The notes under the pieces are model-generated. The model did no database searches. It saw only the letters and a program-made list of their open reading frames with translations, and was not told the DNA's origin. Source: Curtobacterium sp. UCD-KPL2560 (GTDB lineage Bacteria; Actinomycetota; Actinomycetes; Actinomycetales; Microbacteriaceae). Taken from it: a stretch of DNA of 33,960 bases. A program made the position numbers and the translations under genes. Shown piece by piece: positions 20,126 to 31,889 of this stretch (position 1 is its first letter; every line of letters starts with the position of its first letter). The stretch is from contig NZ_MCIG01000029.1 in assembly GCF_001705035.1 (NCBI RefSeq), positions 1-33,960 on the forward strand, written 5' to 3'.

Positions 20126-21067
20126 TCAGCGCCCGCCGGCGTCGAGCCCGTCCACGACGTCCGGCCGCGCCTCGAGCCACATGTCGACGAAGTGCCGGTA
20201 GTTCGCGGCGATCTGCCGTTCGGCCGCCTCGTGGTCGAGGCCCTGCTGCACCACCTCGTCGAGGGCCTCCTCCCAGTTGCTCCGACCGATCGCGAAGCCG
20301 ACGAACCCGTCGACGGGCGCAGCCGTCCGGAGCCAGTGGTCGACCTGCTCCTCGGGGGCGTCGCGGCCGAGCACGATGCACTGCACGCGGTCGCGACCGC
20401 CGGCGCGGGCGGCTGCGACGACGCGCTCGGCGTCCTCGGTGCGGTCGAGACCCTCGAGCTTCCAGACGTCGGCCTCCACCCCGTGCTCCTGCAGGTACCC
20501 GATCGACGCGACGACGAGTCCCGGCCGGACGTCGCGGTCGTAGTCGTCCGTCGCGGCCTGCTGCTCGTCGGTGCCCGGGACGAGCAGCTCGACCAGGAAC
20601 GTGCGTCCGGCGTCGTGCAGGGTGCGGGAAACCTCGGCGAGCCGCTCGGCCTGACCGCGGCGCTCGTCGGCGTCGAAGGCCGGGTTGTCGCGGACGAGCA
20701 CCTTCACGAGGTCGGGGTCGAACGCGTCGACGTGCGCGACCCAGTCGTCGCCGTACTCCAGCTGGAACCACTCCTCGCCGGACCGCTCGATCGGCATCGC
20801 GAGCCGCAGTCCCGCCTCGGTGACGAGCCGGGCGACCTCCGCGCCGTACCGCTCGTCGACGAGCACGCCCGTGCGGGCACGCGAGGCACCGGCGGCGAGC
20901 GCCGCGAGCACGCCGCGGTACACGAGCTGCTTGCCCGCGCGGACGCGCTGGGCGTCGGCCTCGTCGGTCGGCTCTCCGGAGTCGTCGCCGTAGGTGTGCT
21001 CCAGCAGCGAGGACCGCTGGTCCATCGCCAGGAGGAAGAGGGGGTGCTGCTCGTCGAGGTCGGCCAT
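20126..21067 (-). CDS. DUF2090 / IolC C-terminal-like protein
   Basis: The 313-residue protein resembles the TIM-barrel-type DUF2090 domain fused to 5-dehydro-2-deoxygluconokinase (IolC) in many bacteria, a proposed aldolase of inositol breakdown. It opens with PLFLLAMDQRSSL and has GVLVDERYG, VELLVPG, VWKLEGL and VGFAIGRSNW. It has no kinase half. The ATG at 21067 is used; ATG 21076 also works. The reaction is not established from sequence, and no inositol genes are nearby. Confidence 0.75.
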   Translation of the reverse strand: MADLDEQHPLFLLAMDQRSSLLEHTYGDDSGEPTDEADAQRVRAGKQLVYRGVLAALAAGASRARTGVLVDERYGAEVARLVTEAGLRLAMPIERSGEEWFQLEYGDDWVAHVDAFDPDLVKVLVRDNPAFDADERRGQAERLAEVSRTLHDAGRTFLVELLVPGTDEQQAATDDYDRDVRPGLVVASIGYLQEHGVEADVWKLEGLDRTEDAERVVAAARAGGRDRVQCIVLGRDAPEEQVDHWLRTAAPVDGFVGFAIGRSNWEEALDEVVQQGLDHEAAERQIAANYRHFVDMWLEARPDVVDGLDAGGR

Positions 21068-21205
21068 GCCGCCCATGCTGCTCGCACATCCTCCGGGGCG
21101 GCTCGGTGGGCGCGGTACGGCTCCGGCTCGGGTGGCCACTGCGCGCGCCGGACCGTTCCCCCGACACCTGCGGACGCCCCGCCCGCCGCACCGTACGTTC
21201 GGAGC

Positions 21206-22096
21206 ATGACGTTCAACGAGGACTCCCGGCTCTCCGGCGGGAAGGTGAAGCGCCGCGGCCGCGGTGTCGCCGTCGGCGGTGGCGCGGTCGGCATCGGCGC
21301 GATCGTGGTGTTCCTGATCGCCCAGTTCACCGGCGTCGACCTGAGCGGCATCGTCGGCGACGGCGGGACGACCCAGGTGCAGCAGCAGGGCGAGACGGTC
21401 GACGCGACCCAGGAGTGCCGGACCGGGCGGGACGCCAACCTGCGCGTGGAGTGCCGGATGGAGGGCGCGGCCGAGTCGCTCGACGCCTACTGGACGCAGG
21501 AGGCCCGCACGCTCGGGTTCTCGTACGACACCCCCGCGTTCTGGCTCTTCGACGGCTCGACGGACACCTCGTGCGGCCAGGCATCCGCGGCGACCGGCCC
21601 GTTCTACTGCCCGCCGGACCGCGCCGTGTACCTCGACACCGCCTTCTACGACGACCTGCAGTCCCGCTACGGGTCGTCGGGCGGTCCGCTCGCGCAGATG
21701 TACGTCGTCGCGCACGAGTGGGGCCACCACGTGCAGCAGCTCCAGGGCACGTTCGCCTCGACCGACCGGTCCGGATCCGGGGCCTCGTCGGGCAGCGTCC
21801 GCACCGAGCTGCAGGCCGACTGCTACGCCGGCGCCTGGGTCGGGTCGGCGGCGACCACGAAGGACGCCGACGGGAACACCTTCTTCGAGCCGGTGACCCG
21901 CCAGGAGATCGCCGACGCGCTCTCCGCGGCGAGCGCGGTGGGCGACGACAGCATCCAGGAGCGCGCGACCGGTCGGGTCGACCCGGACTCGTTCACGCAC
22001 GGCACGAGCGAGCAGCGGCAGGACTGGTTCACCCGCGGGTACGAGCAGGGCGCGGGGTCCTGCGACACGTTCAGCGTGCCGGGCTCGTCCCTCTAG
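21206..22096 (+). CDS. Neutral zinc metallopeptidase (YpfJ family)
   Basis: The 296-residue protein has a basic cytoplasmic tip, one transmembrane segment (about 21-41) and an extracellular metallopeptidase domain. The zinc motif is HEWGHH (170-175) with E201 in ELQADCYAG as the likely third ligand. Conserved cysteines (71, 83, 123, 135, 206) suggest disulfides outside the cell. Length and motifs match PF04228. GGAG lies just before the ATG. Its biological target is unknown. Confidence 0.9.
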   Translation: MTFNEDSRLSGGKVKRRGRGVAVGGGAVGIGAIVVFLIAQFTGVDLSGIVGDGGTTQVQQQGETVDATQECRTGRDANLRVECRMEGAAESLDAYWTQEARTLGFSYDTPAFWLFDGSTDTSCGQASAATGPFYCPPDRAVYLDTAFYDDLQSRYGSSGGPLAQMYVVAHEWGHHVQQLQGTFASTDRSGSGASSGSVRTELQADCYAGAWVGSAATTKDADGNTFFEPVTRQEIADALSAASAVGDDSIQERATGRVDPDSFTHGTSEQRQDWFTRGYEQGAGSCDTFSVPGSSL

Positions 22097-22179
22097 GGAC
22101 GCTCGCAGCGACGCGCGCCGACGCGCGCGGCCACGCGCACCGGTCCCGCGGACGGCGGGACACGGCACCCGGGTGCCCC

Positions 22180-22232
22180 CTGACGGACGGGAGGCTCCCC
22201 ACCGGTCCGGTGGGGAGCCTCCCGTCCGTCAG
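22180..22232. terminator. 26-bp perfect inverted repeat, bidirectional terminator
   Basis: Arms 22180-22205 and 22207-22232 match over 26 bp around a single central base. The hairpin lies between two convergent genes, 84 nt after the metallopeptidase. There is no T-run. Confidence 0.85.
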
Positions 22233-22235
22233 CGG

Positions 22236-22277
22236 GGCACGTCGCGACGTGCCGTCACGTCGGGTGCGCACCCGACG
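22236..22277. repeat. Two perfect palindromes after the terminator
   Basis: An 18-bp palindrome (GGCACGTCGCGACGTGCC, 22236-22253) and a 20-bp palindrome (CGTCGGGTGC plus complement, 22258-22277) follow the 26-bp hairpin. They lie in the same convergent gap. Confidence 0.8.
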
Positions 22278-22291
22278 GCGCGCGACGCGCG

Positions 22292-23215
22292 TCAGCCCGC
22301 GGTGGGCGAGGCGCTCGCGCTGGGCGTGGGGGTCGGGGTGCCCTCGGTGGCACCCGCAGCCGACACCACGAAGGACCGGAAGTCGTCGTTGGTGATCGGC
22401 GCGGTGAGCTCGTACTGCTTGCCGTTCACGAGCACGAGCGGGGTGCCGGGGAACTCGGAGAGCGACGAGCCGGGGATGTCCCCGTCCGTGACCGCAGTCG
22501 TGCGCTCGTCGACCCACTTGGCGTACGTCTGGTCGGCGATGCAGTCGCGGACCGCCGCCTTGTCCTGCACCCCGCGGACGCCGGTGACGAGGCGCTCGAG
22601 CTGCGCGTCGGTCAGGCCGGCCGTGCCCTCCTCGGGCTGCTGCGCGTACAGCGCCCGGTGCACGGCGAAGAACTGGTCCGGCGACCGGTCGGCGACGCAC
22701 GCTGCGGCGTTCGCGGCGCGGAGCGAGTACTTCGTGCCCTGCGAGCGGTTGCTGAGGATCGCGACCGGGTGGATGTCGACCGTCGCGGCTCCGGACTCGG
22801 CGAGGCTCTCGATGTAGTCGCCGTTGGCCTTCTCGAACTGACCGCACGTCGGGCAGAGGTAGTCGACGTACATCGTGATGCGCACGGCGCTCGCCCCGGC
22901 CGTCGCACCGGAGGCACTGGCGTCCGGCTCCGGCGACGAGGAGGCACCGACCGCGCGGAGCCCCTGCCCGATCGTGATGCCGCCCTGCGACATGTTCGCG
23001 GGTCCGGGACCGGCGGGCTTCGTCGAGTCGACGATGACGAGCGTGACGATCGTGGCGGCGGCGACGAGCACCACGCCCAGGCCGATCTGCAGGCCGAGCC
23101 GGGTGCCACGCTGCCGGCGCTTCTGCTGCGTCCGGATCTTCTGGGCCCGCTGGCGTGCGGCTTCCCGTCGTTCGTTGCGCGCGGCGCGTGCGTCACCCTC
23201 GGGGCGGTTGGTCAT
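22292..23215 (-). CDS. DsbA-like membrane-anchored thioredoxin
   Basis: The 307-residue protein has a basic N-terminus, one TM helix (41-62) and a thioredoxin-fold domain outside the cell. The CPTC active site (121-124) lies after MYVDYL. The DsbA helical insertion follows, and the cis-proline segment FPGTPLVLV closes the active site. The Ser/Pro/Thr-rich end is probably unstructured. It should form or isomerise disulfides in exported proteins. No VKOR or DsbB partner is present here. A possible promoter (TTGGCT, 18 nt, TACGAT) lies at 23284-23313. Confidence 0.88.
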   Translation of the reverse strand: MTNRPEGDARAARNERREAARQRAQKIRTQQKRRQRGTRLGLQIGLGVVLVAAATIVTLVIVDSTKPAGPGPANMSQGGITIGQGLRAVGASSSPEPDASASGATAGASAVRITMYVDYLCPTCGQFEKANGDYIESLAESGAATVDIHPVAILSNRSQGTKYSLRAANAAACVADRSPDQFFAVHRALYAQQPEEGTAGLTDAQLERLVTGVRGVQDKAAVRDCIADQTYAKWVDERTTAVTDGDIPGSSLSEFPGTPLVLVNGKQYELTAPITNDDFRSFVVSAAGATEGTPTPTPSASASPTAG

Positions 23216-23463
23216 GCGTCGGTGTCCTCACGTTGATCCTGACGTCCGCACGGCCTTCCCCCGCACGGCGGACGGACCAAGCGATCGTAGTGGTCCTTCC
23301 TGGGACCAGCCAACCAGGTCCACCGGAGCACTGGCGCCGCCGGGAGAACTCGTGTTGTATGAGCACCGATGGTCGACGACGACCATCCGGGGCCCCCACG
23401 GGCAACCGCTTCACAACGGATCGTCCGGCACGTACCTGCCGGTGAAGGAAGGATCGAACGCTC

Positions 23464-24564
<1,101 letters not shown>

Positions 24565-24578
24565 CGCTGTCCGAGCCG

Positions 24579-24618
24579 GACGGGAGGCGCGGTGCCGACT
24601 GGCACCGCGCCTCCCGTC
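24579..24618. terminator. 18-bp hairpin terminator
   Basis: Arms starting GACGGGAGGCGCGGTGCC flank GACT. It lies 15 nt after the ATPase gene stop and 36 nt before the next start. It shares its GGAGGC...GGTGCC arm with the hairpins at 25960 and 31103. Confidence 0.85.
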
Positions 24619-24653
24619 TGTCACACCACCCGCACCACCTGCAGGAGCCAACC

Positions 24654-25955
24654 GTGCCCGACTCCCTGTCCATCACCGCCGCGACCGTCGACCCGGGCCT
24701 GCTCGACCTGCCCTGGGACCGGCCGCTCGAGGACTGGCCGGACGACGTCATCGTCGCGCTGCCGAAGGGCATCTCGCGGCACCTGGTGCGCTTCGTCCAC
24801 CTGAGCGGCTACGTCGCCGCGGTGAAGGAGACCGGCGAGGAGGTCGCGCGCTCCGAGTACGAGATGCTCCGCACCCTGCAGCGCATGGACGTCCCGTGCG
24901 TCGACCCCGTCGCGGTGATCACGAACCGCGTCGACGAGGACGGCGAGCCGCTGCACCCCGTGCTCGTCACGCGCCACCTCCGCTTCTCGCTGCCCTACCG
25001 CGCGCTGTACTCGCAGACGCTGCGCCCCGAGACGGCCACCCGACTCGTCGACGCCCTCGCGCTGCTGCTCGTCCGCCTGCACGTGATCGGCTTCTACTGG
25101 GGCGACGTCTCGCTGTCGAACACGCTGTTCCGCCGCGACGCCGGGTCGTTCGCCGCGTACCTGGTCGACGCCGAGACCGGCAAGCTCTACCCCGGCGGCC
25201 TGTCGAACGGGCAGCGCGAGAACGACCTCGAGGTCGCGCGCGTGAACATCGCGGGCGAGCTGCTCGACCTCGAAGCAGGGGGCCGCCTCGACGAGAACGC
25301 CGACGCCGTCGACGTGTCGAACCGGATCGTCGCGCAGTACCGGACGCTCTGGAAGGAACTCACCGGGACCGAGCAGTTCGACATCAAGGAACGCTGGCGC
25401 ATCAACGACCGGGTCGAGCGGCTCAACGCGCTCGGCTTCGACATCGAGGAGCTGTCGATCCACACCACCGAGGGCGGCTCGCAGGTGCGGATCCAGCCGA
25501 AGGTGGTCGACGCCGGGCACCACCAGCGTCGCCTGCTGCGGCTGACGGGGCTGGACGCGGGCGAGAACCAGGCCCGCCGGCTGCTCAACGACCTCGACGC
25601 CTACCGCGCCCGCAACGGCCGGGACCAGCTCGACGAGGAGATGGTGGCGCACGAGTGGGTGTCGCGGGTGTTCGAGCCCGTCGTCCGGTCGATCCCCCGG
25701 GACCTCCGCGGGCGACTCGAACCCGCCGAGGTGTTCCACGAGCTGCTCGAGCACCGCTGGTACATGTCGCAGGAGGAGGAACGCTCGGTCTCCCTGCCGG
25801 AGGCGACCACGGCGTACATCAACGACGTCCTGCGACACCGTCGGGACGAGCGGCTGCTCATCGACCCGCCGACCTCGTCGATGACGCTGCCGATCCCGGT
25901 GGTCGACGACGGGTCGGACGACGAGGACGTCGCAGACTGGCGCGCGTCCGTCTGA
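24654..25955 (+). CDS. DUF4032 protein with kinase-like motifs
   Basis: The 433-residue protein has the order of a protein-kinase fold. K58 lies in VAAVKE, E68 or E70 in the next helix, HxxGFYWGD (D151) then N156 (SLSNTL), and a VDAE (D172) in place of DFG. The C-terminal 230 residues form the conserved DUF4032 region. Related proteins are found in actinobacteria with no known role. GGAG lies 7 nt before the GTG start. It is flanked by hairpin terminators, so it is transcribed on its own. Confidence 0.85.
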   Translation: MPDSLSITAATVDPGLLDLPWDRPLEDWPDDVIVALPKGISRHLVRFVHLSGYVAAVKETGEEVARSEYEMLRTLQRMDVPCVDPVAVITNRVDEDGEPLHPVLVTRHLRFSLPYRALYSQTLRPETATRLVDALALLLVRLHVIGFYWGDVSLSNTLFRRDAGSFAAYLVDAETGKLYPGGLSNGQRENDLEVARVNIAGELLDLEAGGRLDENADAVDVSNRIVAQYRTLWKELTGTEQFDIKERWRINDRVERLNALGFDIEELSIHTTEGGSQVRIQPKVVDAGHHQRRLLRLTGLDAGENQARRLLNDLDAYRARNGRDQLDEEMVAHEWVSRVFEPVVRSIPRDLRGRLEPAEVFHELLEHRWYMSQEEERSVSLPEATTAYINDVLRHRRDERLLIDPPTSSMTLPIPVVDDGSDDEDVADWRASV

Positions 25956-25959
25956 ACGG

Positions 25960-26006
25960 ACAGGAGGCCCGGTGCCGGTCTCGCGGACCGGCACCGGGCC
26001 TCCTGT
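25960..26006. terminator. 21-bp perfect hairpin, bidirectional terminator
   Basis: Arms beginning ACAGGAGGCCCGGTGCC flank TCGCG. It starts 4 nt after the DUF4032 stop and lies before the convergent rlmB end. It has nearly the same core as 31103-31159. Confidence 0.88.
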
Positions 26007-26019
26007 GGTCGGGCAGGCG

Positions 26020-27030
26020 CTACTCGGCGCGACGGCGCCGGGCGACCTCCCACAGGGTGACGCTCGCCGCGATGCCCGCGTTGAGCGACTCGGTCGCGCT
26101 CGAGATCGGGATCGAGACGATCGCGTCGCAGGTCTCGGTGACGAGGCGCGACAGGCCCTTGCCCTCCGAGCCGACGACGACCACGATCGGACGGTCGGCC
26201 AGCTCGAGCGCGTCGAGCTGCACGTCGCCGTCGCCGTCGAGCCCGAGGACGAACAGCCCCATCGACTTGAGCGACTTGAGCGTCTGGGTCAGGTTCGGGG
26301 CCATCGCGACGGGGAGCCGGGCCGCGGCGCCGGCCGAGGTCTTCCACGCCGACGCGGTGACGCCGACCGAACGACGCTGCGGCACGATCACGCCGTGGCC
26401 GCCGAACGCCGCGGTGGACCGGATGATCGCACCGAGGTTCCGCGGGTCGGTGATGCCGTCGAGGGCCACCATGAGCGGTACCTCGTCACGGGCGAACGCG
26501 CGCTCGGCGACGTCCTCGGCGACGGCGTACTCGTAGGCGGGCACCTTGAGCGCGACGCCCTGGTGGACGCTGTCGTGCCCGGTGATGCGGTCGAGCTCCG
26601 GCCGCATGATCTCCATGATCGGCACACCGCGGTGGTTCGCGAGCGCCAGGATCTCCTTCACGCGGTCGTCGACCTCGATGCGCGACGCGATGTACAGCGT
26701 CGTCGACGGGGTCTTCGTGCGCAGGGCCTCGAGCACCGAGTTGCGGCCGGTGACCAGCTCGGAGTCGTCGCTCTTGCGCTGCGGCGGACGGCCGGTGCGC
26801 TGCTGCGGCGTGCTCGACGCACCGTGCCGCCCGCGGGCGGCGTCGAAGCGCTCCTTCGCCGCCTTGCGCTTGCCGGCGGGGTGGTACGGCCGGTCCTCGG
26901 CCTTCGGCGTGGGCTTGCGACCCTCGAGCGCCTGCGCGCCCTGGCCGCCGGAGCCGACCTGCTTGTTGCCCTTGCGGCCGGAGCGGACGGCGCCGGGCCG
27001 ACCCTTCCTGCTCCCCGAGACGTTCTTCAT
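26020..27030 (-). CDS. rlmB: 23S rRNA (guanosine-2'-O-)-methyltransferase RlmB
   Basis: The 336-residue protein is a SpoU-family RNA methylase. It has a basic, Lys/Arg/Gly-rich N-terminal extension (1-88), a substrate-binding L30e-like domain (ELVTGRNSVLEAL from 91) and a trefoil-knot SAM domain with NLGAIIRST (198-206), VVVGSEGKGLS (284-294) and SSATESLNAGIAASVTLW (310-327). It methylates G2251-type sites near the peptidyl transferase centre. GGAGAG lies 6 nt before ATG. It follows cysS by 28 nt, a common pairing. Confidence 0.92.
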   Translation of the reverse strand: MKNVSGSRKGRPGAVRSGRKGNKQVGSGGQGAQALEGRKPTPKAEDRPYHPAGKRKAAKERFDAARGRHGASSTPQQRTGRPPQRKSDDSELVTGRNSVLEALRTKTPSTTLYIASRIEVDDRVKEILALANHRGVPIMEIMRPELDRITGHDSVHQGVALKVPAYEYAVAEDVAERAFARDEVPLMVALDGITDPRNLGAIIRSTAAFGGHGVIVPQRRSVGVTASAWKTSAGAAARLPVAMAPNLTQTLKSLKSMGLFVLGLDGDGDVQLDALELADRPIVVVVGSEGKGLSRLVTETCDAIVSIPISSATESLNAGIAASVTLWEVARRRRAE

Positions 27031-27058
27031 TGCTCTCTCCTGTCCGGCACGGCCGTTG

Positions 27059-28468
<1,410 letters not shown>

Positions 28469-28546
28469 ACGGCAAGCCTAGGACGTCGCCCGGGACCCGT
28501 GACGGGGGCAGGCCGGGCGCGAGAAGACGGACCACCCGGGCGGTGC

Positions 28547-29707
28547 TCAGGCGGGGCGGACCACGGCCGTCGCGATCGCGGCGAGCCCCTCGCCCCGTCC
28601 GGTGAAGCCGAGGCCGTCCGTCGTCGTGCCGGACACCGCGACCGGTGCGCCGACGACCGCCGCGAGGGCGTCCTGCATCTCGGCGCGACGGGCACCGATC
28701 CGCGGCCGGTTGCCGACGACCTGCACGGTGACGCCCGTCGGCACGAGTCCGGCCCCGGCGAGCAGCTCCACCGCACCCCGGACGAAGACGTCCCCGGTCG
28801 CGCCGGCGTACCGCGGGTCGGCCGTGCCGAACCGTCCGCCGATGTCACCGAGGCCGCCGGCGGAGAGCAGGGCGTCGCAGACCGCGTGCGCGACCGCGTC
28901 GCCGTCGCTGTGCCCGGACAGGCCCGGCTCACCGGGGAAGTCGAGGAGCCCGACGCGGCACGGGCTCGCGGCGTCGAAGGCGTGCACGTCGACGCCGAGG
29001 CCGACCCGCACCGCGCGCACGTTCCCGGCACGGGAGGCGACGACCGCCTCGGCGCGGGCGAGGTCCCAGCGGGTGGTGATCTTGAACGCGTCGGCGTCGC
29101 CGGGGACCGTGCGCACCGTGCCGCCCGCGGCGCGGAACACCCCGGCGTCGTCCGTCTCCGCCCGCTGCGCCACGGCGTACGCCGACCGCAGCGCCCCGAG
29201 CGGGAACACCTGGGGCGTCTGCACCCCCACGAGCGCCGACCGGTCGACGGTCTCGACGACCAGGTCGCCCTCGACGCGCTTCACGGTGTCGGTCACGGGC
29301 AGGGCCGGCACGACACCGTCCCCCGTGGCACGGGCGGCGTCGAACACGGCGTCGAACTGCGCGGCCGGGGTCAGGCACCGCGCGGCGTCGTGCACGCCGA
29401 CGAGCTCGACGCCGTCGGGCAGCGCGTCGAGGCCCGCCTGCACCGACGCGTGCCGGTCGGCTCCCCCGGGGACGACCGCGGTCAGGTGCACCGCGGGACC
29501 GGCGACCGCCGCGACGAGCGCGCGGCACTCGTCGAGCCGGGCGGCCGGCGCGACGACGACCACGGCGGTCGGTTCCGCCAGCGTGAACACCGTGCGGACC
29601 GCCCGGGTCAGCATGAGCTCGCCGGCGACGGGTACGAAGGCCTTGGCGTCACCGATGCCGAGCCGCGTGCCGGAACCCGCCGCGACGACGACGACCGCCC
29701 TGCTCAC
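28547..29707 (-). CDS. ispDF: Bifunctional IspD/IspF
   Basis: The 386-residue fusion serves the MEP isoprenoid pathway. The IspD half (about 1-225) has AAGSGTRLG (9-17), K22 and VHDAARC. The IspF half (about 230-386) begins [11 protein letters not shown], with [16 protein letters not shown] for the metal site. It makes CDP-ME from MEP and CTP, and later cyclises CDP-ME-2P; the intervening IspE is elsewhere. The start is GTG 29707. It is downstream of carD by 51 nt and probably co-transcribed. Confidence 0.95.
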   Translation of the reverse strand: MSRAVVVVAAGSGTRLGIGDAKAFVPVAGELMLTRAVRTVFTLAEPTAVVVVAPAARLDECRALVAAVAGPAVHLTAVVPGGADRHASVQAGLDALPDGVELVGVHDAARCLTPAAQFDAVFDAARATGDGVVPALPVTDTVKRVEGDLVVETVDRSALVGVQTPQVFPLGALRSAYAVAQRAETDDAGVFRAAGGTVRTVPGDADAFKITTRWDLARAEAVVASRAGNVRAVRVGLGVDVHAFDAASPCRVGLLDFPGEPGLSGHSDGDAVAHAVCDALLSAGGLGDIGGRFGTADPRYAGATGDVFVRGAVELLAGAGLVPTGVTVQVVGNRPRIGARRAEMQDALAAVVGAPVAVSGTTTDGLGFTGRGEGLAAIATAVVRPA

Positions 29708-29758
29708 CCGATCGGGGAGCAGGGCGGTCGTCGTGGTGTCGTCCAGCTGCGGTCCGCG

Positions 29759-30241
29759 CTACGAGGCGAGGACCTCGTCGAGGACGGTCGATGCCTTGTC
29801 CTCGTCGGTCTTCTCGGCCAGGGCGAGCTCGGAGATGAGGATCTGCCGGGCCTTGGCCAGCATGCGCTTCTCACCGGCGGAGAGCCCGCGGTCCTGGTCA
29901 CGGCGCCACAGGTCGCGGACGACCTCGGACACCTTGATGACGTCACCGGAAGCGAGCTTCTCGAGGTTCGCCTTGTAGCGACGCGACCAGTTGGTCGGTT
30001 CCTCGGTGAACGGTGCCCGCAGGACCTCGAAGACCTTGTCGAGGCCTTCCTTGCCGATCACGTCGCGGACGCCGACCAGGTCGACGTTGTCCGCCGGGAC
30101 CTCGATCGTCAGGTCGCCCTGCGTGACGCGGAGCTTCAGGTAGACCTTCTCCTCGCCCTTGATGACGCGAGTCTTCACTTCAGAGATGGTTGCCGCCCCG
30201 TGGTGGGGGTAGACGACGGTCTCGCCGACCTCGAATTGCAT
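29759..30241 (-). CDS. carD: CarD-family RNA polymerase-binding regulator
   Basis: The 160-residue protein has the N-terminal Tudor-like domain ([20 protein letters not shown], then YLKLRV) that binds the RNA polymerase beta subunit, and a basic helical C-terminal domain ([16 protein letters not shown]). Mycobacterial CarD stabilises open promoter complexes. GGAG lies 9 nt before ATG, and TAAACT upstream is a candidate -10 box. Confidence 0.95.
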   Translation of the reverse strand: MQFEVGETVVYPHHGAATISEVKTRVIKGEEKVYLKLRVTQGDLTIEVPADNVDLVGVRDVIGKEGLDKVFEVLRAPFTEEPTNWSRRYKANLEKLASGDVIKVSEVVRDLWRRDQDRGLSAGEKRMLAKARQILISELALAEKTDEDKASTVLDEVLAS

Positions 30242-30383
30242 GTATCAGGCTCCGTTCCCAGAACCCCCAGTTTACCACAAGGGCTCCTCGGGCAGAGGGG
30301 CCTGGGCGGACCCGCTCCCGGCTGATCGCTAGGATGGGCGTCGGACCGTCCGGTCCACCATCGTGATCTTCCGGAGGAATCTC

Positions 30384-31061
30384 TTGCGAGCTCGGGTACT
30401 CGTGTCCGTCGCCGTTGCGGCAACCATCGCGCTCGGCGCCACCGGCTGCGAGTTCATGTCGCCCGCGCACACCAAGGAGATCAAGCAGATCACCGACGGC
30501 GTGAACGTCTCGACCGGCAAGCTCGACATCCGCAACGCCCTCTTCATCTCCGACCGCGGCGAGGACGCCCGCTTCGTCGGCACGGTGGTCAACACGGACG
30601 AGTCGAAGGACATCACGCTCTCGATCGAGCTCGGCGGCGACACCCAGACGGTCGTCATCCCCGCGGGCAGCCGTCGCGACCTCGGCTCGAACACCCCGAC
30701 GGCCGACCCGACCGAGGGCTCGAGCACGCAGCAGGGCAGCACGGCCCAGGGCTCGAAGGCCGCGGGCTCGCAGGAGGTCGTCTTCGACGGCGCCGACGCG
30801 CGTCCGGGCTCGCTCGTGAAGACGTACTTCTCGTACTCCGGCGCCGAGGGCGTCTCCGCGAGCGTCCCGGTCCTCACCAGCTCGCTCGAGGAGTACCGCA
30901 CCCTGGCCCCGTCGCCCACCCCGACGAGCACCCGCACCCCGGCTTCCGGCATCGAGGGCGCGGCCGGGACGGGCACCGAGCCCACCGGCGCCGCGACCGC
31001 CCCGGGCACGCAGTCCGGCTCGCAGACCGACTCGTCCGAGGGCGACAGCGGCAGCAACTGA
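30384..31061 (+). CDS. Secreted lipoprotein, unknown function
   Basis: From TTG 30384 the 225-residue protein starts with a signal peptide (RARVLVSVAVAATIALGATG) ending at a lipobox cysteine (ATGC). GGAGGA lies 6 nt before the TTG and inside the longer GTG (30363) frame, which supports TTG. A beta-rich domain follows, and the last third is Ser/Thr/Pro/Gly-rich. A TAGGAT box is at 30330-30335. Similar lipoproteins flank carD in Microbacteriaceae; the role is unknown. Confidence 0.8.
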   Translation: MRARVLVSVAVAATIALGATGCEFMSPAHTKEIKQITDGVNVSTGKLDIRNALFISDRGEDARFVGTVVNTDESKDITLSIELGGDTQTVVIPAGSRRDLGSNTPTADPTEGSSTQQGSTAQGSKAAGSQEVVFDGADARPGSLVKTYFSYSGAEGVSASVPVLTSSLEEYRTLAPSPTPTSTRTPASGIEGAAGTGTEPTGAATAPGTQSGSQTDSSEGDSGSN

Positions 31062-31102
31062 CACCGCGGGCGGCGCGCGCCACGTCGCGCCCCGCGCCCA
31101 CG

Positions 31103-31159
31103 CACGCACCGGAGGCCCGGTGCCGGTCCCACGGACCGGCACCGGGCCTCCAGTGCGTG
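31103..31159. terminator. 27-bp hairpin terminator, one mismatch
   Basis: Arms 31103-31129 and 31133-31159 flank CAC. The core GGAGGCCCGGTGCCGGTCC repeats the hairpin at 25960-26006. It separates the lipoprotein gene from the convergent regX3 end. Confidence 0.88.
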
Positions 31160-31208
31160 GCCACGCGACCACCCGACCGACGTGCGCCGACCGGGTCACC
31201 CGACGGGC

Positions 31209-31889
31209 TCAGCCCTCGATGCGGTAGCCGAGACCGCGCACGGTCACCAGGATCTCGGGCGTGCTCGGCACACGCTCGATCTTCGAGCGGATCCGCTTGA
31301 TGTGCACGTCGAGCGTCTTGGTGTCGCCGAAGTAGTCGGAACCCCAGACCCGGTCGATGAGCTGCCCGCGGGTGAGCACCCGACCGGCGTTGCGGAGGAG
31401 CAGTTCGAGGAGCTCGAACTCCTTGAGCGGCATCGGCGTCTCGGAGCCGTCCACCGACACCGTGTGCCGCTCGACGTCCATCCGGATGCCACCGACCTGC
31501 AGGATCCCGCTGTCGCCCGGGTCGTCCTCGGTGCGACGGCGCAGCACCGCACGGAGGCGCGCCAGCAGCTCGCGCGTCGAGTACGGCTTCGTGACGTAGT
31601 CGTCGGCGCCGAGTTCGAGCCCGACGACGATGTCCACCTCGGAGTCCTTCGCGGTCAGCATGATGATCGGCACGTTCGAGCGCGTCCGGATCTGCCGGCA
31701 CACCTCGGTGCCGCTCAGGCCCGGCAGCATGAGGTCGAGCAGCACGAGGTCCGGGCTCTCGGCGTCGAACTTCGACAGCGCGGTGATGCCGTCGGCCGCG
31801 ACGGCCGTCTCGTACCCCTCCCGCTGCAGCAGGAACTCCAGGGGCTCGCTCAGGGCCGGCTCGTCGTCGACGATGAGGATCTTGGTCAC
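31209..31889 (-). CDS. regX3: Phosphate response regulator RegX3
   Basis: The 226-residue OmpR/PhoB-type regulator has a receiver domain (D8, D9, phosphoacceptor D52, T79, K101) and a winged-HTH DNA-binding domain (about 130-226). With SenX3 it controls phosphate-starvation genes. GTG 31889 overlaps the senX3 stop (GTGA), so the pair is coupled. Identity is supported by the neighbouring phoU with direct repeats in its promoter. Confidence 0.93.
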   Translation of the reverse strand: MTKILIVDDEPALSEPLEFLLQREGYETAVAADGITALSKFDAESPDLVLLDLMLPGLSGTEVCRQIRTRSNVPIIMLTAKDSEVDIVVGLELGADDYVTKPYSTRELLARLRAVLRRRTEDDPGDSGILQVGGIRMDVERHTVSVDGSETPMPLKEFELLELLLRNAGRVLTRGQLIDRVWGSDYFGDTKTLDVHIKRIRSKIERVPSTPEILVTVRGLGYRIEG

